This document shows, one piece after another, positions 11,168 to 21,699 of a stretch of 64,000 nucleotides of DNA. The position numbers and the translations under genes are program-made. The stretch's first letter is position 1, and each line of letters begins with the position of its first letter. Source of the stretch: Albula goreensis (Eukaryota > Chordata > Actinopteri > Albuliformes > Albulidae); assembly GCA_022829145.1 (NCBI GenBank), contig CM040746.1:16989290-17053289 (forward strand), given 5' to 3'. The notes under the pieces were generated by a model. It was given only the letters and a program-made list of their open reading frames with translations, was not told the origin of the DNA and did no database searches.

Positions 11168-13891
11168 ATGAACACAAAAAGACTCATATCTGAGCTGAAT
11201 TTGTAGAGTTTGTTGATGGTCAGGAGCAGTTTAAGGGAGTTTAAATCAGGTGAGAGAATGGAAAAACTAACTTTTTTTAATGACTTGCTTGAGAAGAAGC
11301 TTAGGGATAAGCAGAATAGTGCAGTGGGTTCTGAGAATGAATGGAGCTGACTAGATAGTGTGTTCATGAGTGTAAGCAGGAGCGTAAGAGCAGAACTGGG
11401 GATTTAGCGTTAGCAAGGACAGCCTCGTCCATTAAAATGCCAGAAACACACAGACCGAGCAGAGTGAAGATGACAGGAAGCATCCTGACTACAAATGATA
11501 TATCCAGCATTGGTTTTTTTTTACTTGGCACCATATCTGTTGTGTCATTTTGCCATGTGACTCAGTCCCAATGCATGGAATGGTTAAAAATATCAGTCAC
11601 TGAACCAACACAAAGCAAAGCAGACATCACTTGGGGGAGAGACAGAGAAAGGAGGTTTATAGCTGTACCTGAGATGAGGATGTAGGCCACTGGGTGAGAG
11701 AGGGAGAGCAAGCTGCAGAATATGGGAGTAGGTGAACCCCACACTCATAAACACTGTCCTTACTTTCAGCGTTTATTAAAAGCATTTGATGTGACTTGCT
11801 CTCTGCTGTGACACGATATTTCATCTCCCTGTTAGAGATGACAAAAGGCCTTCCCTCAGGCATCAAGACGCTGTGGCTGTTTTTTTTTTTTTTTATTCTT
11901 GCAACTGCGGTCTCTAATTCCTGTGACTTTAAATAACTTGTGCTCTCATTATCCAAATATGGGAGTGCACAGGGTATCACTTAATTAATTCGATTAGTGT
12001 GTATTTATCTCAAACTGTGACCTCTTTTTCCTAGATGTGGGGAACGAAAAAAAAAGGGGCTGAGCCTCTATACCCAGTAAAGATTTTTCAAAGAGTTTAT
12101 GTAATGATATCTGCACATGTGTTTCTCCTGTGTCCCCTGGTTAGATTCTGTTCATGTATATCAATCATCTGTGACCTACAGGCGCAAAGCATCATGGGAG
12201 TCCTCCAAGTGTGAAGGGAGGATGGAGACTTTATGATACAATGACTGAATAATTTTTCATTCCACCCAGAGAAACAGCTAATCATCACAGCAATATGCAC
12301 ATTTAGCTGGTTATGGATTAGAGTATTTTGTGATTTCTGGAACTACTTTTACAGTGTGTGACTTTCAACAGAATTAACATCAAAGCAAAGATTTGAGGGA
12401 CACTCATCCATAGGATAAAAGAGGATTCATGTTATGTGATGTTTTCTGTCTGGGAAGTCATGCATAGAGTTGACTGACTTGGCTGATCACACAAAGGGGA
12501 AAATCTAGATTTAATTTCATACCAGACATTTGGAGCAGCTGTACGATTAAACAGAGAGGAATCCCTGTCTGATTTAAACATACATACTGTTCTAGGGGTC
12601 AAAATGAGGTGCAAGGTTTGTTCTTTGCAAGGGTAGTTGGTAGTAATGAGAACAAGCTATTGGTGTGATTCAGCTCACCCTGTCATTCGGGTTAGGTTGC
12701 TCTCCACTTGTTACTACATGACTAAAAATAAAAAAAAAACAGTGGTTCAAATTCAGAGTGATAAAAAATATGTTGCCTCACTTTTACTTTCTGCAAGCAA
12801 TGTGCCTATGGCAGTATTAGCATGCTAATAGAATACCACAAGTGTGGACTTATTCCTCTTCTGGGAAAGCTGGTGTTTTTTTTTTGTGTTTTCTATTTTG
12901 TTATCAGTCTAGTTTGTGAAACCATGAAGCCATTGAGTAGTATTAAAATTGATAGACTGGATTTGATATTGAGAAACAAAGACTTGATACTCTGAGTGGG
13001 CATTGTTTTATGCTGCTTTATACAGCTTTCAAGATGACCCACAAGAATATGAGCTTTATAATCTTGATGGTTAAGATCCCTATCCAGTGATGTACAGCTC
13101 TAAGCTCAAAGGTGCAAACTGTTCCCTAGTGAAATGTCCTGCACATAACCCTAATGTACAAGCAAATGAGTTTATTGTTAGCAGAACAATGCAGGTTTCA
13201 GATTAGATCATGCTTACCGCTCCCTATTTTGCTCTCTAAAAATCAAATTTCTTTATTATCAGTAAATACATATGTAAATATGACTTAAGAATATGGAAAA
13301 TAATTGAAAGTTAAATGTAGATGAATGATCTGTGAATGGCAATCAAGAAATTTAACAAGTCAAAATTAAATTATTATTAGTGCTGACATCAATATATATA
13401 TACATGATAAACATTATAATCGATATTACAATGATAACAAAATGACAAAATTAACAAAAGCTTCATGTTCCCTGTCAGCTTAACGTCTATTCCTTGTCAG
13501 CAAACACGAATTCTACTGACACACAGCTTTTTCCAGCAGTTTTCTGTATTCTATGATCTGTTGATTCCAAACAAAATTCATGTACCGTCAGCTGACAAGA
13601 GTCAATTCAGAGTCAATTCAGCTGCCAAAACTCAAGATATAACTATTATGTATTGAAGTGAAGCCATTCAGTATAGGGTAGAACAACAACATAAGTCAAG
13701 ATGTACCAATATTTATCTCTCAAAATTTTTTTCATTCCATTGCAGAAATGCAGTAGTGATAAGCACTTCTACAGATTTAGAGACTCTGTTAAGGCATTTC
13801 TGAAATAAATACAAAGCCATTGTGTTTGGCGAAGGAGGGGTTTAACCGAAGGTCTGTGTTGAACAGATCAAGTCTCCACAGGAAGGAAGGG
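11168..13891. other. Intergenic sequence
   Basis: No gene is recognised. There are poly-T at about 11880-11894 and homeobox-type TTAATTAATT near 11980. The sequence is otherwise anonymous. Confidence 0.45.
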
Positions 13892-13905
13892 GTAACCATG
13901 GAAAC
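13892..13905. promoter_or_regulatory. X-box-like (RFX) motif
   Basis: The sequence GTAACCATGGAAAC matches the imperfect inverted repeat bound by RFX factors (GTNRCC, two-base spacer, RGYAAC) with one departure. RFX sites control ciliary and other genes in animals. No transcription start is visible nearby, so a role as an enhancer site is inference only. Confidence 0.3.
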
Positions 13906-14379
13906 AAGAATTCTGAACCAGGGCCTGCAGCTAGGAGTGAGGCCTAAGTTTATAAAAATCATGGGAGATTATGGTATTAAGCTCCAAACCTCGAAATTGC
14001 CTTCATACCTTATCATTGTACATGACAGATAGATGCAAATTCCAGGAAAACAGAAAAAAATACAGCACACTAAAATCCTGTTTTATAGTTATGGAAATAT
14101 GCTGGACCATAACATGAATTTTATATTGAGTGTGCATGTGAACACAGAATTGAAGCATTCCTTTAAAAGCAATTCTTTTGTGGGATCAAATTGACAAAGA
14201 ATAAACAGAATGGTAAAATACCTGGCAGGGATAATCCTCTGGAGATTGTGAAAATAAGCCAAACAGTGGCCTTAGATGATCAAACATTTTGTGAAAGTAA
14301 CACACCAGGGAAAATAAAAAAAACAGAAAAAAATTCTGTGGGAGCTTATTGATTCACCGGCATGTTTATCTATTGTTTT

Positions 14380-14720
14380 TAAATTGCCAAGAGAGGACAG
14401 CATTAATCATTGCGATATCACAATGAACAATGTTAATGAGAGTGCATGAGTGGGCGTTTGGGTGGACAGATGTAGAGGAAACAAAGGATGGCAAAGATGG
14501 TAGTTTTGATTCATTTCTCTATTGATTATTCCATGACAAATGAGCAGAGAGATTCAAGTCATAACCCGGAAGGTCCAAAGTAACAGGAGGCAGATGAGGG
14601 AGAAGGGCCATCGGAAGAGGTGCTTCGCTGAGGGGCGGCCAATGTGATGAAATATGCATGAGGAATCCACATGAGTCAGAACGATTCATGACGCTCCCAT
14701 CTCAAGATGTCCTCCATCTA
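14380..14720. promoter_or_regulatory. Candidate conserved non-coding element
   Basis: The block is neither simple-sequence nor repeat-like and retains CpGs (CATCGGAAG, GAGGGGCGGCCAATG, CATGACGCTCC). It carries a CCAAT motif (about 14639), an octamer-like ATATGCAT (about 14652) and an AP-1-like TGAGTCA (about 14673). This mix is typical of developmental enhancers in gene deserts, but without alignment it is inference. Confidence 0.3.
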
Positions 14721-16303
14721 CTCAGTCAGGCCACAAAGACACTTCTGCAGCTCCTCCAGGACCATTTTATCTGAGAAGTGGAGAAGAAATGACACTTTTA
14801 AATCCTTTGTTCTTTTTGTGCATGGAGTGTATTTTTACGTGAAGCTGAGGAATTTTGACATTCTGTTAGTATTGCACTATGAACTCCAGTGCGAAAGCAA
14901 ATGGGGTCTCAAACAGTGTGGCCTCGGCATGAAGAATGACTGTATAGTAGCAGCTTGGAAGACTTCAGGGGATGAGAAGATGAGCTTTGTCTGAGGGTGC
15001 GCCCAGAGTTTGTTAACAAAGACGGACTAACTACATCAGACACTAAGTCGGAAATACGCCTGCTTCTTCTTCATTCTGCTGTTAGGGGAATGTAAGAGAT
15101 CAGGGTTTTAATGCAATAGTTCAGCACTCTTCCATTCTTTTACCATGTTCATGACATGGAGCACAAAACTTTGCCATCTGACTCCTTGTTAAAATTGGAT
15201 AAGTTGAAAAACTTTTCTTTCAAACTGTGAAACCACACAATAGCATTAGCAAGGAGAAAATAAACCTGACAAAATCACATTTGCACAAATGACTACAGGA
15301 AAAATGAATGCATTCTACTGGTATTTTAATCATACTTCACAGATTTCAAGATAATATGCACAAAATGTTTTTAAATTGAAGACAAAATAAAAAAGGCTTT
15401 AAAACCCATTCAGATACAGTCACAGAGACAGTGTACATCAGAAACAAAGACACCTATCAGAAGTCCAGGCTATTTTACACCAGTGAATGGAACCAGCCTT
15501 CCTCCTCATTTCCCAGAGGCAGGTGTTAATTAGTATTCAAGGTGTCACAATGTCCGTGCTGAAGAGACGGATTTTTCCCAGCAGGAGAAGTTGGCAGGGT
15601 GCAGTGCAGGGAACTGGCGCCCCACAGCTTGGGGCAGGCTTGCGCGGATGCCAAAAGAGGGACATGTTTTTGGGATGAGATAATGTCAGAGGTTGCCTTG
15701 TTTATGCTTTGAAAGAGCAGTGAACTCTGGGTGACCGGACATCTGGAAAGTGAAGGACAAACTAAACCCACTGTGAAATAACCAAAGGGAAAGGATGCTG
15801 TATATTTTGAGGATGGAAGGTATTTCAGTCATTGGCAGAGACAGGCAGGTAGTGCAGGTATTTGGAGGGTGGTTAGCTGATGTTTTTGATCTGTTTCCAT
15901 ATAATACAGGCTGTCATTAATGGCGTTAGTGGGTTCTGTGATGAATAATGTGGGGGAGTGCTTTTATACCCACTTGACAAGGAGAATGGCAGGATAGCAA
16001 CACATTCAGCACCCTCTTGACTCCCATGTGCACAAATCTACCCTACTCGAAACCCCACTCACCTGAGTCACAAATATGTTTTTACTGAATGTCCTTCCTA
16101 AAAACCTGCTCCCCTGCTGAAACCCACAGGTTGGACTATACCCTTCCTGGTAAGGATCTAAGTGGTTCTGATCCAGGATCAGATCACAAGAATATGAGCA
16201 TGATAATGGACTGAACCAGGGTCAAAGCTGAAATGTAAAAGCCAGATTCTCTTTTGTAACCAGATGGTAAGCCCCTGCCATCTTCCATACCCTCTCATTC
16301 ACA
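14721..16303. other. Intergenic sequence
   Basis: No gene is recognised. Around 15580-15660 there is a GC-richer patch with a small hairpin (GCCCCA, five bases, TGGGGC). From about 16020 to 16303 the sequence has repeat-like phrases such as TCTGATCCAGGATCAGATCA, a palindrome at about 16159-16178, which may belong to an older element next to the MITE. Confidence 0.4.
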
Positions 16304-16443
16304 GGGTATGTCCAGATTCCCACATGTGGATTAGTCCTAGTCCTGGACTGAAAGGAGATGGATAGGAATGTATCTACAAAATAAATAAACAAATAAATAA
16401 ACCAGGACTAGGCCAAATACATGTCCAGGAAACTGGCCCTTAG
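16304..16443. mobile_element. MITE with imperfect terminal inverted repeats
   Basis: About 140 bp whose two ends are inverted copies. The left arm runs GGGTATGTCCAGATTCCC and on to TTAGTCCTAGTCCTGGACT. The right arm runs ACCAGGACTAGGCC and on to CATGTCCAGGAAACTGGCCC. This is the architecture of an abundant fish MITE with a 'cagGGAAACcGgccc' end and a 'cctagtcctggact' inner arm. A (AAAT)n-like A-rich spacer sits in the centre. It has no coding capacity and would have been moved by a transposase supplied elsewhere. The arms are diverged, so it is an old copy. Confidence 0.7.
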
Positions 16444-17099
16444 AAGTTGGAAAAAGCATTTTACCAAGCTATATAATAATGTATAATAAATATATCTTCA
16501 TGGGAAGGCATAGCCAAAACATAACATCCGTTACCACAAGGATTTTGATTGGCCATGCTGTCTCATGTGTATAAGATCCTTTACATTGAAATGTTTCAGC
16601 TCACCAGTACTCTTGGTTTCAAAAATCAGATTAATTTATACAATCTGTGTCAAATGGTCTTTGCAGAGAACTTATGCCTTAAGTATTATCAACAAAAAAA
16701 AATTGGCAAGTTCAGTAATCACCTATAAGTAGTCTTCAGACTGCCAAATTCCATAACAATTTAGATATTCTAATAATGCTGGCTTGTAAACACATTTTGA
16801 ATACTAGAATATTGTTGTGTGTTTTTAGTTCTGAGGTATTTTGATTTAAGATTTCAAAAACTGACTGTCATGGCGATTGTAATATTAACTGGATGTATGA
16901 CCCAAAAGTGAGGTGACATGAAATGGGGAGTAAACAGACAGTTCTCTGCAAATATGTTACATAACTGGGTGTGTTAAGGACACACATGGCTCCAAATACA
17001 TTACTCAGCATTAATAAATATATGTAAAAATGAAAAAAGTATATATTTTCAATTAACATTTTCATGAAAGCACATAACAACATTTGTGAGTGTCTGTAT
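16444..17099. other. AT-rich intergenic sequence
   Basis: No gene, RNA or clear repeat is recognised. Confidence 0.45.
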
Positions 17100-17104
17100 A
17101 GCAC

Positions 17105-17220
17105 TGTGAATGTTAATTTTAACATGGTTAAAATTGTTGTTACACATTCAAAAGTGTCAGTAGTTTACACCAAAAACAGTGTTAAAATGTACACGGAGAG
17201 TGTTAAATATTAACTCACAA
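17105..17220. repeat. Cluster of GTTAA palindromes, probable repeat remnant
   Basis: At 17115-17135 AATTTTAAC and GTTAAAATT form a perfect 9-bp inverted repeat around ATG. Within the next 85 bp come CAGTGTTAAAATG and GAGTGTTAAATATTAACTC. Short 'agtgttaa' palindromes of this type recur in fish repeat families. Boundaries are approximate. Confidence 0.45.
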
Positions 17221-17224
17221 AAGA

Positions 17225-18042
17225 TGAATGTGGTATCACTATAAAATAAGAACATGAAAATTTTGTCAATCACTATTATGTCAAGAATTATGTCAAGAAA
17301 ACATTTTACTGACCAAACATGGGTTTTATCTTTTTTCAGCAAAAGTTTGTCCAGTAAGTAGTACAAAGAAACAATGTACTAACCATCATCAGAATAAGCA
17401 GCCTGTAAGTCATATGGCTTGTGAAATTTCAGTCAGCTTTAACAAGCAATTGTTTATCGTCTACACCAAAAACAACAAAAGCATGGAAATGTTAATTGAA
17501 ACAGTCTGTCGTGAGTTTGTCTACAACAAAATATTCAGCAAAAAGCTTGAATTTCATCTGTAATATTTGTGCCCATGTTCTGTCCCATTAATGTGAACCT
17601 AATTGGTACTGTAAAGGTCTTTCTCTATGAGGGCTCGAAGTGGAGCAGATAATGCCTAAAACTGTGAAACAAATTCTCATAATAATTGTTCTTCATTGGA
17701 CCATGCAGTGTGTAATTCAAGGGCGTTGTCTCCCAAAGAAAAGCAATAGCCAATTGATGTTTTTTAGTTAGGCTTTTTGTTACATTTTTGTTCAAATTCT
17801 TCAGAGTGTTCATGAACAATCAACAAGAGCAGATAATGTGTTTAGCTTCGAACTGCATACTTCACATATGAACTCTGACTTTAACTGACTCTAATGCATT
17901 TCAAAAGGATGTCTGTCGCAAAAGATAATCTTTGGGTGATGCTCTGTAAATACATATTGAGCATCTGGTTTCTGAATCAAACGATATTGACAAAAGTAGC
18001 TGGCATTAAAAGACTCTGTAAATCCAAGGATAGAATGTATCC
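17225..18042. other. AT-rich intergenic sequence
   Basis: No gene or RNA is recognised between the GTTAA palindrome cluster and the Harbinger-like end. Confidence 0.45.
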
Positions 18043-18260
18043 CTAGGGCCCAGTTGTTAAAAAAAAAGTTTAATCTGGATCAGAATGATCCGGATTTGGA
18101 AATCCCATGTTTTGCTCTCCAGGATCAGGTAATCCATCTTACTTTTGTGCTGGTTTTTCAAACCAACATTGGATTGGATCGCCCTGATCCAGATACAAAC
18201 TTTTCAAGCTTAGCAAATCTGGATTACCAGTGCTCTAATTGGGACTACTATACTAGCTAT
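18043..18260. mobile_element. Harbinger-like transposon end
   Basis: The segment begins GGGCCCAGTTGTT followed by an A-run and GTTTAATCTGGATCAGAATG, which matches the subterminal style of fish PIF/Harbinger elements (GGGCCCAGTTGTTCAAA, then repeated 'ATCCGGAT / GATCCAG' motifs). Several inverted GATCC/GGATC motifs follow to about 18235. It lies just outside the Myb/SANT-like gene, as expected for one end of such an element. I could not find the matching inverted end to the right, so the element is either truncated or interrupted. Confidence 0.5.
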
Positions 18261-18368
18261 GTAAAGAACAACAGGTACAATAGCCATCATGGGGTCACTT
18301 GGAGTGTTTTTATTTTAAGAGACAGAAAACAGCATAATAAAAAACAAACATGCCCTCCCATTTAAAAT

Positions 18369-19070
18369 TTATTTCAAACAGTCAGACACCTCATCTGTTC
18401 CAGAACAAATAAATACAAACAAATATACATTATTCACTAGCTTTTTGAAGCTCTGCTTCAGGTGGATCTCAACTTTGGCTTTGGTTTGCCATAGTTGGGT
18501 AAGAGCGATTTGTTCCTCTGCCAGATGAATCTGTACTTCTGCTCTTTTGGGTTCTTGTTTAAGAAGTGGCTTATAGGCATCATCATCTTTGTTTGCAAAA
18601 GAGTGTTTCCTGCCTCTTTTCTGAGCTCCTGTGGAAATAACTACTGGCTGTACCAGTGAGGATCCACCTTCTTCCTCAATAACAGGGCTGAGATCCACAA
18701 TTAATGTTTCCTCTGCATTAGGAGGAACTGGCTCGCTTTCCTCTACAATCGTGGACTCACCATCCCCAACAACACCTTGAATCCTGTGCAGAGCTTGTGA
18801 GTTTTCACCTCCAATAGTGTCAAGAACCACATTTGTGTAATCACCTCTCCTAAAGGGCTTGTTGCCTGTTTGGGTGTCTTTTGCTTCAGCATGATCCGTT
18901 GCCCTGGCCGTCAGATTCTTCCATCAAATTTCACTGGCTCTGTGGTCCTCTTCTGGCCAGACCCCCCAGCATTCACATTCTGGGTGAGTTCAACCCAAAT
19001 GTCTGTTTTCTTTTTGTTAGTCAGTTCTCCACCCTTAGTAGAATTAAAACTTCATACTATTGAGTCATAA
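18369..19070 (-). pseudogene. Harbinger-type Myb/SANT-like DNA-binding protein, frameshifted
   Basis: Read on the minus strand from about 19070, a Myb/SANT-like (trihelix) domain is visible. A first helix reads EVLILLRVEN. After a frame change near 19030 come LTNKKKTDIWVELTQNVNA and then EPVKF. A one-base loss near 18925 shifts the frame before WKNLTARA. The frame then stays open to the end at 18369. It includes RRGDYTNVVLD, an acidic Pro/Ser/Glu linker, a basic QKRGRKHS patch and a helical C-terminal segment rich in E, Q and K (LAEEQIALTQLWQTKAKVEI). In PIF/Harbinger transposons this second protein helps carry the transposase into the nucleus and to the element ends. Two frameshifts in about 230 codons mean the copy is probably dead, though not very old. 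The reading away from the HARBI1-like fragment makes the two genes divergent. Confidence 0.65.
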
Positions 19071-19349
19071 TTGCACCTACCACCCTCCAGCAGTGCATGG
19101 GTTTCTGCAACAGTGAAATTAGGTCATTTTGAGTCCATGGTTCTACTTCTTTGGTGCAGTGAACATACAGTTTATAGGCCTTGGGCATGATTGGTTTAAT
19201 TGAACACAAGCAAAGCACATCAGCTAATTGATGTTTAATGGGTGTGTGTTTGAAAAGACCAATTACACAGCCATCCCATTCAGTCATTCTCAGAGACTTA
19301 CAGAGAGGCACTGACATAGCAGGTATTGTCCATCACCACCACTGTTTTG

Positions 19350-19498
19350 GTAAGAGAGGATACCATCAAAGAGTGTACATTGAGTATACAAAACCACTGG
19401 AGCAATACACCACTGAGGAACTGTATGCTCGGTTTTGCTTTGGGAATGCTGATATTAAGTACATTGCAGACCTTGTCAGGCCAAAATTATTGCCTTAA
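19350..19498 (+). pseudogene. HARBI1-like transposase fragment (N-terminal part)
   Basis: The frame reads RVYIEYTKPLEQYTTEELY followed by ARFCFGNADIKYIADLVRP and a stop. This resembles the conserved N-terminal region of HARBI1/PIF transposases, where an R-V-F/Y, N/K-P-L, D/E-E-L-Y-x-R-F/Y-R-F pattern precedes the helix ending in '(L/I)xxLVRPxL'. The catalytic DDE domain that should follow is absent: after 19498 the sequence changes to a different element on the other strand. So only about 45 residues of a roughly 350-residue protein remain. The divergent arrangement with the Myb/SANT-like gene supports assignment to the same transposon. It cannot be functional as it stands. Confidence 0.5.
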
Positions 19499-19880
19499 AA
19501 TCTGCAAATGGATTTTCAAATTGCTCAAGACACTGTGGCACAGATGAGGTTGTGTCTGAAGACAAAGATGACAGGACTTCCTGTTTAATTTCAGAGTGCA
19601 GCTCTGTTGTAAACTCTTCTAAATCAGTAACTAGTTCAGACACAATAGTATTTGCAATGCTCCTGCTTTGAAGTTTAGAAATATTTGTGCCACAAATATC
19701 TTTTAAGTGTTCTTTTGATTCACCAGATCCACTGTTTTCAGCAAAGGTCAACAACACTGTCATATGCCGGCATGACAACTGACTGGGGCACAGGTTCAAT
19801 TACATGACTTGAATCTGGCCCTGCAATAGCATCTTCATCTATGTGGAATAAGCTGGAAAACTGACAACGGCATGAATTTT
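19476..19880 (-). pseudogene. Decayed protein fragment of a second mobile element
   Basis: On the minus strand one frame reads FHIDEDAIAGPDSSHVIEPV, then after a frameshift near 19750 continues with GESKEHLKDICGTNIS, SIANTIVSELVTDLEEFTTE and QCLEQFENPFADFKAI. The frame ends inside the HARBI1-like sequence at 19476. I recall similar 'SIANxIVSxLVxxLEEF...CLxxFENPF' stretches in large uncharacterised fish transposon proteins that start with C2H2 zinc fingers, but I cannot name the family with certainty. The acidic, helical character is clear. It is probably an insertion that broke the Harbinger-like element, or part of a mosaic of old copies. Confidence 0.4.
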
Positions 19881-21070
19881 GTGCAAATATAAGTCAAAAT
19901 TTCTAAGATGGATAGAAGCTATGTACAACTCAAAGATGAGGTATCAACTCAGTCTAAAGGATGTATTCTTACAAATAAAGCAAAAAAAAGGTCTAAATTA
20001 GGAGCTTAACTCTCAGTTCCCTCACATGTATAGCCTAATTGGTTGTGCCTACATCTATGTTGTACACTTATGTTTGAAGGAACAAGAAAAAAATGACCAG
20101 TGTATCATCAAAAGACAAGCTGAAGACAAAATGACATTTGAAGAGCTCATCCACCGCAGAAAGAGAGCTAACAGCTTGGCAGGGTACGAGCCTCTTATCA
20201 ATGACAATGTAGAATGTGTCAACCTGGTCTTGTCTTCTTCCCTCGGCTAGGAGGTATGGTTGTCAACTCTCATGTACTTGCAAATGCTCTTCAGTGCTGC
20301 TGCATGACTGCAACACACAAAGGTTAAACTAACCTATATTAGAAATTGTAATATAATATTGTAAGTAAGTGTTAACAAGTTGTACCTTGTGGAAGAGAAA
20401 AAATTTGGTGAAGATAGGAGGAGATGGAGAAGCAACAACAGGGAGGCCATATCCCTATCCCAGTCTACACAAATTTAAAATGCAAGAGCTAAAGGAATTT
20501 GTTAATTGAAGGATGCATTGTAACAGAAGAAACACCAGAATACAACAAAAAAAGATTAGACCACATAGTGGTTCCCTCATCATTTTCAGTCAATTTTTCA
20601 GACTTTAAAAGGCAGGTAAGACCAGCAGAAGATGGCAGCAACATTGCTTCTTTTTCGATTATCTTGGGTTTAAAAACAATGTCCCACCCCGGAAGCTTTG
20701 AAGAGGTGTCAGCACCAAACATCAGCTGGAAGTCTTGATTGACCTAAGGATAATGCTAACTCATACTCTAAAAATGTAGTCAATTATGGGTTTAAAAACT
20801 AGACATAGAACAATGTTGTTTACTATGTATGTTTTTATTATTAAACAGGGCAATTGCATGTCCATGCAACCTTTTCACGTTAAACAGTAATAATAATTTG
20901 AAAAACCCCTTCCCGTGTTTCTGTCATATGGCTAACCAACATGATAACAAGTTGCACCTTGTGCTATGTTTCAAAGATCTGTGTGTTCTGTACTCCTCCA
21001 ATGCATCTTCACCTCCAGGTTTCTGCCCAAAAGCACCAAGAACTATCTATAGAGGAAAAAAGTAAGTCTA
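19881..21070. other. Probable transposon-derived sequence, unassigned
   Basis: Short open frames on the plus strand (20026-20250, 20499-20738, 20829-21065) have a coding-like look, for example CLKEQEKNDQCIIKRQAED followed by a basic segment, but none could be assigned to a family. The flanks are transposon remnants, so this is most likely more of the same mosaic. Neither a matching Harbinger end nor a poly-A tail was found. Confidence 0.3.
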
Positions 21071-21144
21071 GCCAACTATTCACCAGATAGCCTGCTATAG
21101 AGGTGCAACATTTTGTAGCGAATTTGGGGCTATTGTTTAAAACG

Positions 21145-21690
21145 CTTAACGTGAAAAATGCTTAACATGAAAAACGCTTAACGTGGCTTAATATACCTAA
21201 ACAATGTCATATGAAAACTACATTTTTCATCACATCTAGCATGGCACCAACACTACACCCTGTGGAAAAAGTGAACCACTAGGTCGTCAGAGTCCCTTTA
21301 TTTACAATGTAAGCATTTTCCTCCCTATAGAAGCCCATTATATGGAAAGTGCTTAACATAGCTTAATGTATCAAAACAACGGCTGATCAAAACCTAATTT
21401 CTCTCACACCTTATATGTCACAAACACGAATATCTACCTGGTGAGTGAAACTGTAATTGGTAGGAAGACGTCTAAGACGTTATGCAATATCTTCTCCATA
21501 GAAGCCAATTACAATGAAAGTGCATAATGTAGCTTAAAGCAATGCAAAACTTCTTACAAACACTAAATTTACCTCTCTCCTGTGTTATCAAACAAAGTTT
21601 CTGTAGCAAAAGCAGTGATGCCTTAATCTAAAAAACATGTCAAGCTTTTTCCCATTAAAACCCATTATAAGATGTCTCCATTGGCTCCTG
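21145..21690. repeat. Divergent tandem array, about 173-bp unit
   Basis: The phrase GCTTAACGTGGCTTAATATACC (20 or so bases, from 21176) recurs as GCTTAACATAGCTTAATGTATC (from 21351) and GCATAATGTAGCTTAAAGC (from 21522), that is every 175 and 171 bp. The preceding phrase CTCCCTATAGAAGCCCATTA (about 21321) recurs as CTTCTCCATAGAAGCCAATT (about 21491) and CCCATTAAAACCCATTATA (about 21650). Between them the 'AAAACCTAATTT' and 'GTCACAAACACGA' positions also align. At the left edge a shorter repeat, 'gCTTAACGTGAAAAA', occurs three times in 45 bp. The array is old and has no coding frame. Confidence 0.6.
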
Positions 21691-21699
21691 TGCGAAAAC

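Noticed and set aside
21145-21690. CRISPR-like array
   Set aside because: Units are about 173 bp, strongly diverged and in a vertebrate-type genome; there are no short exact repeats with unique spacers.
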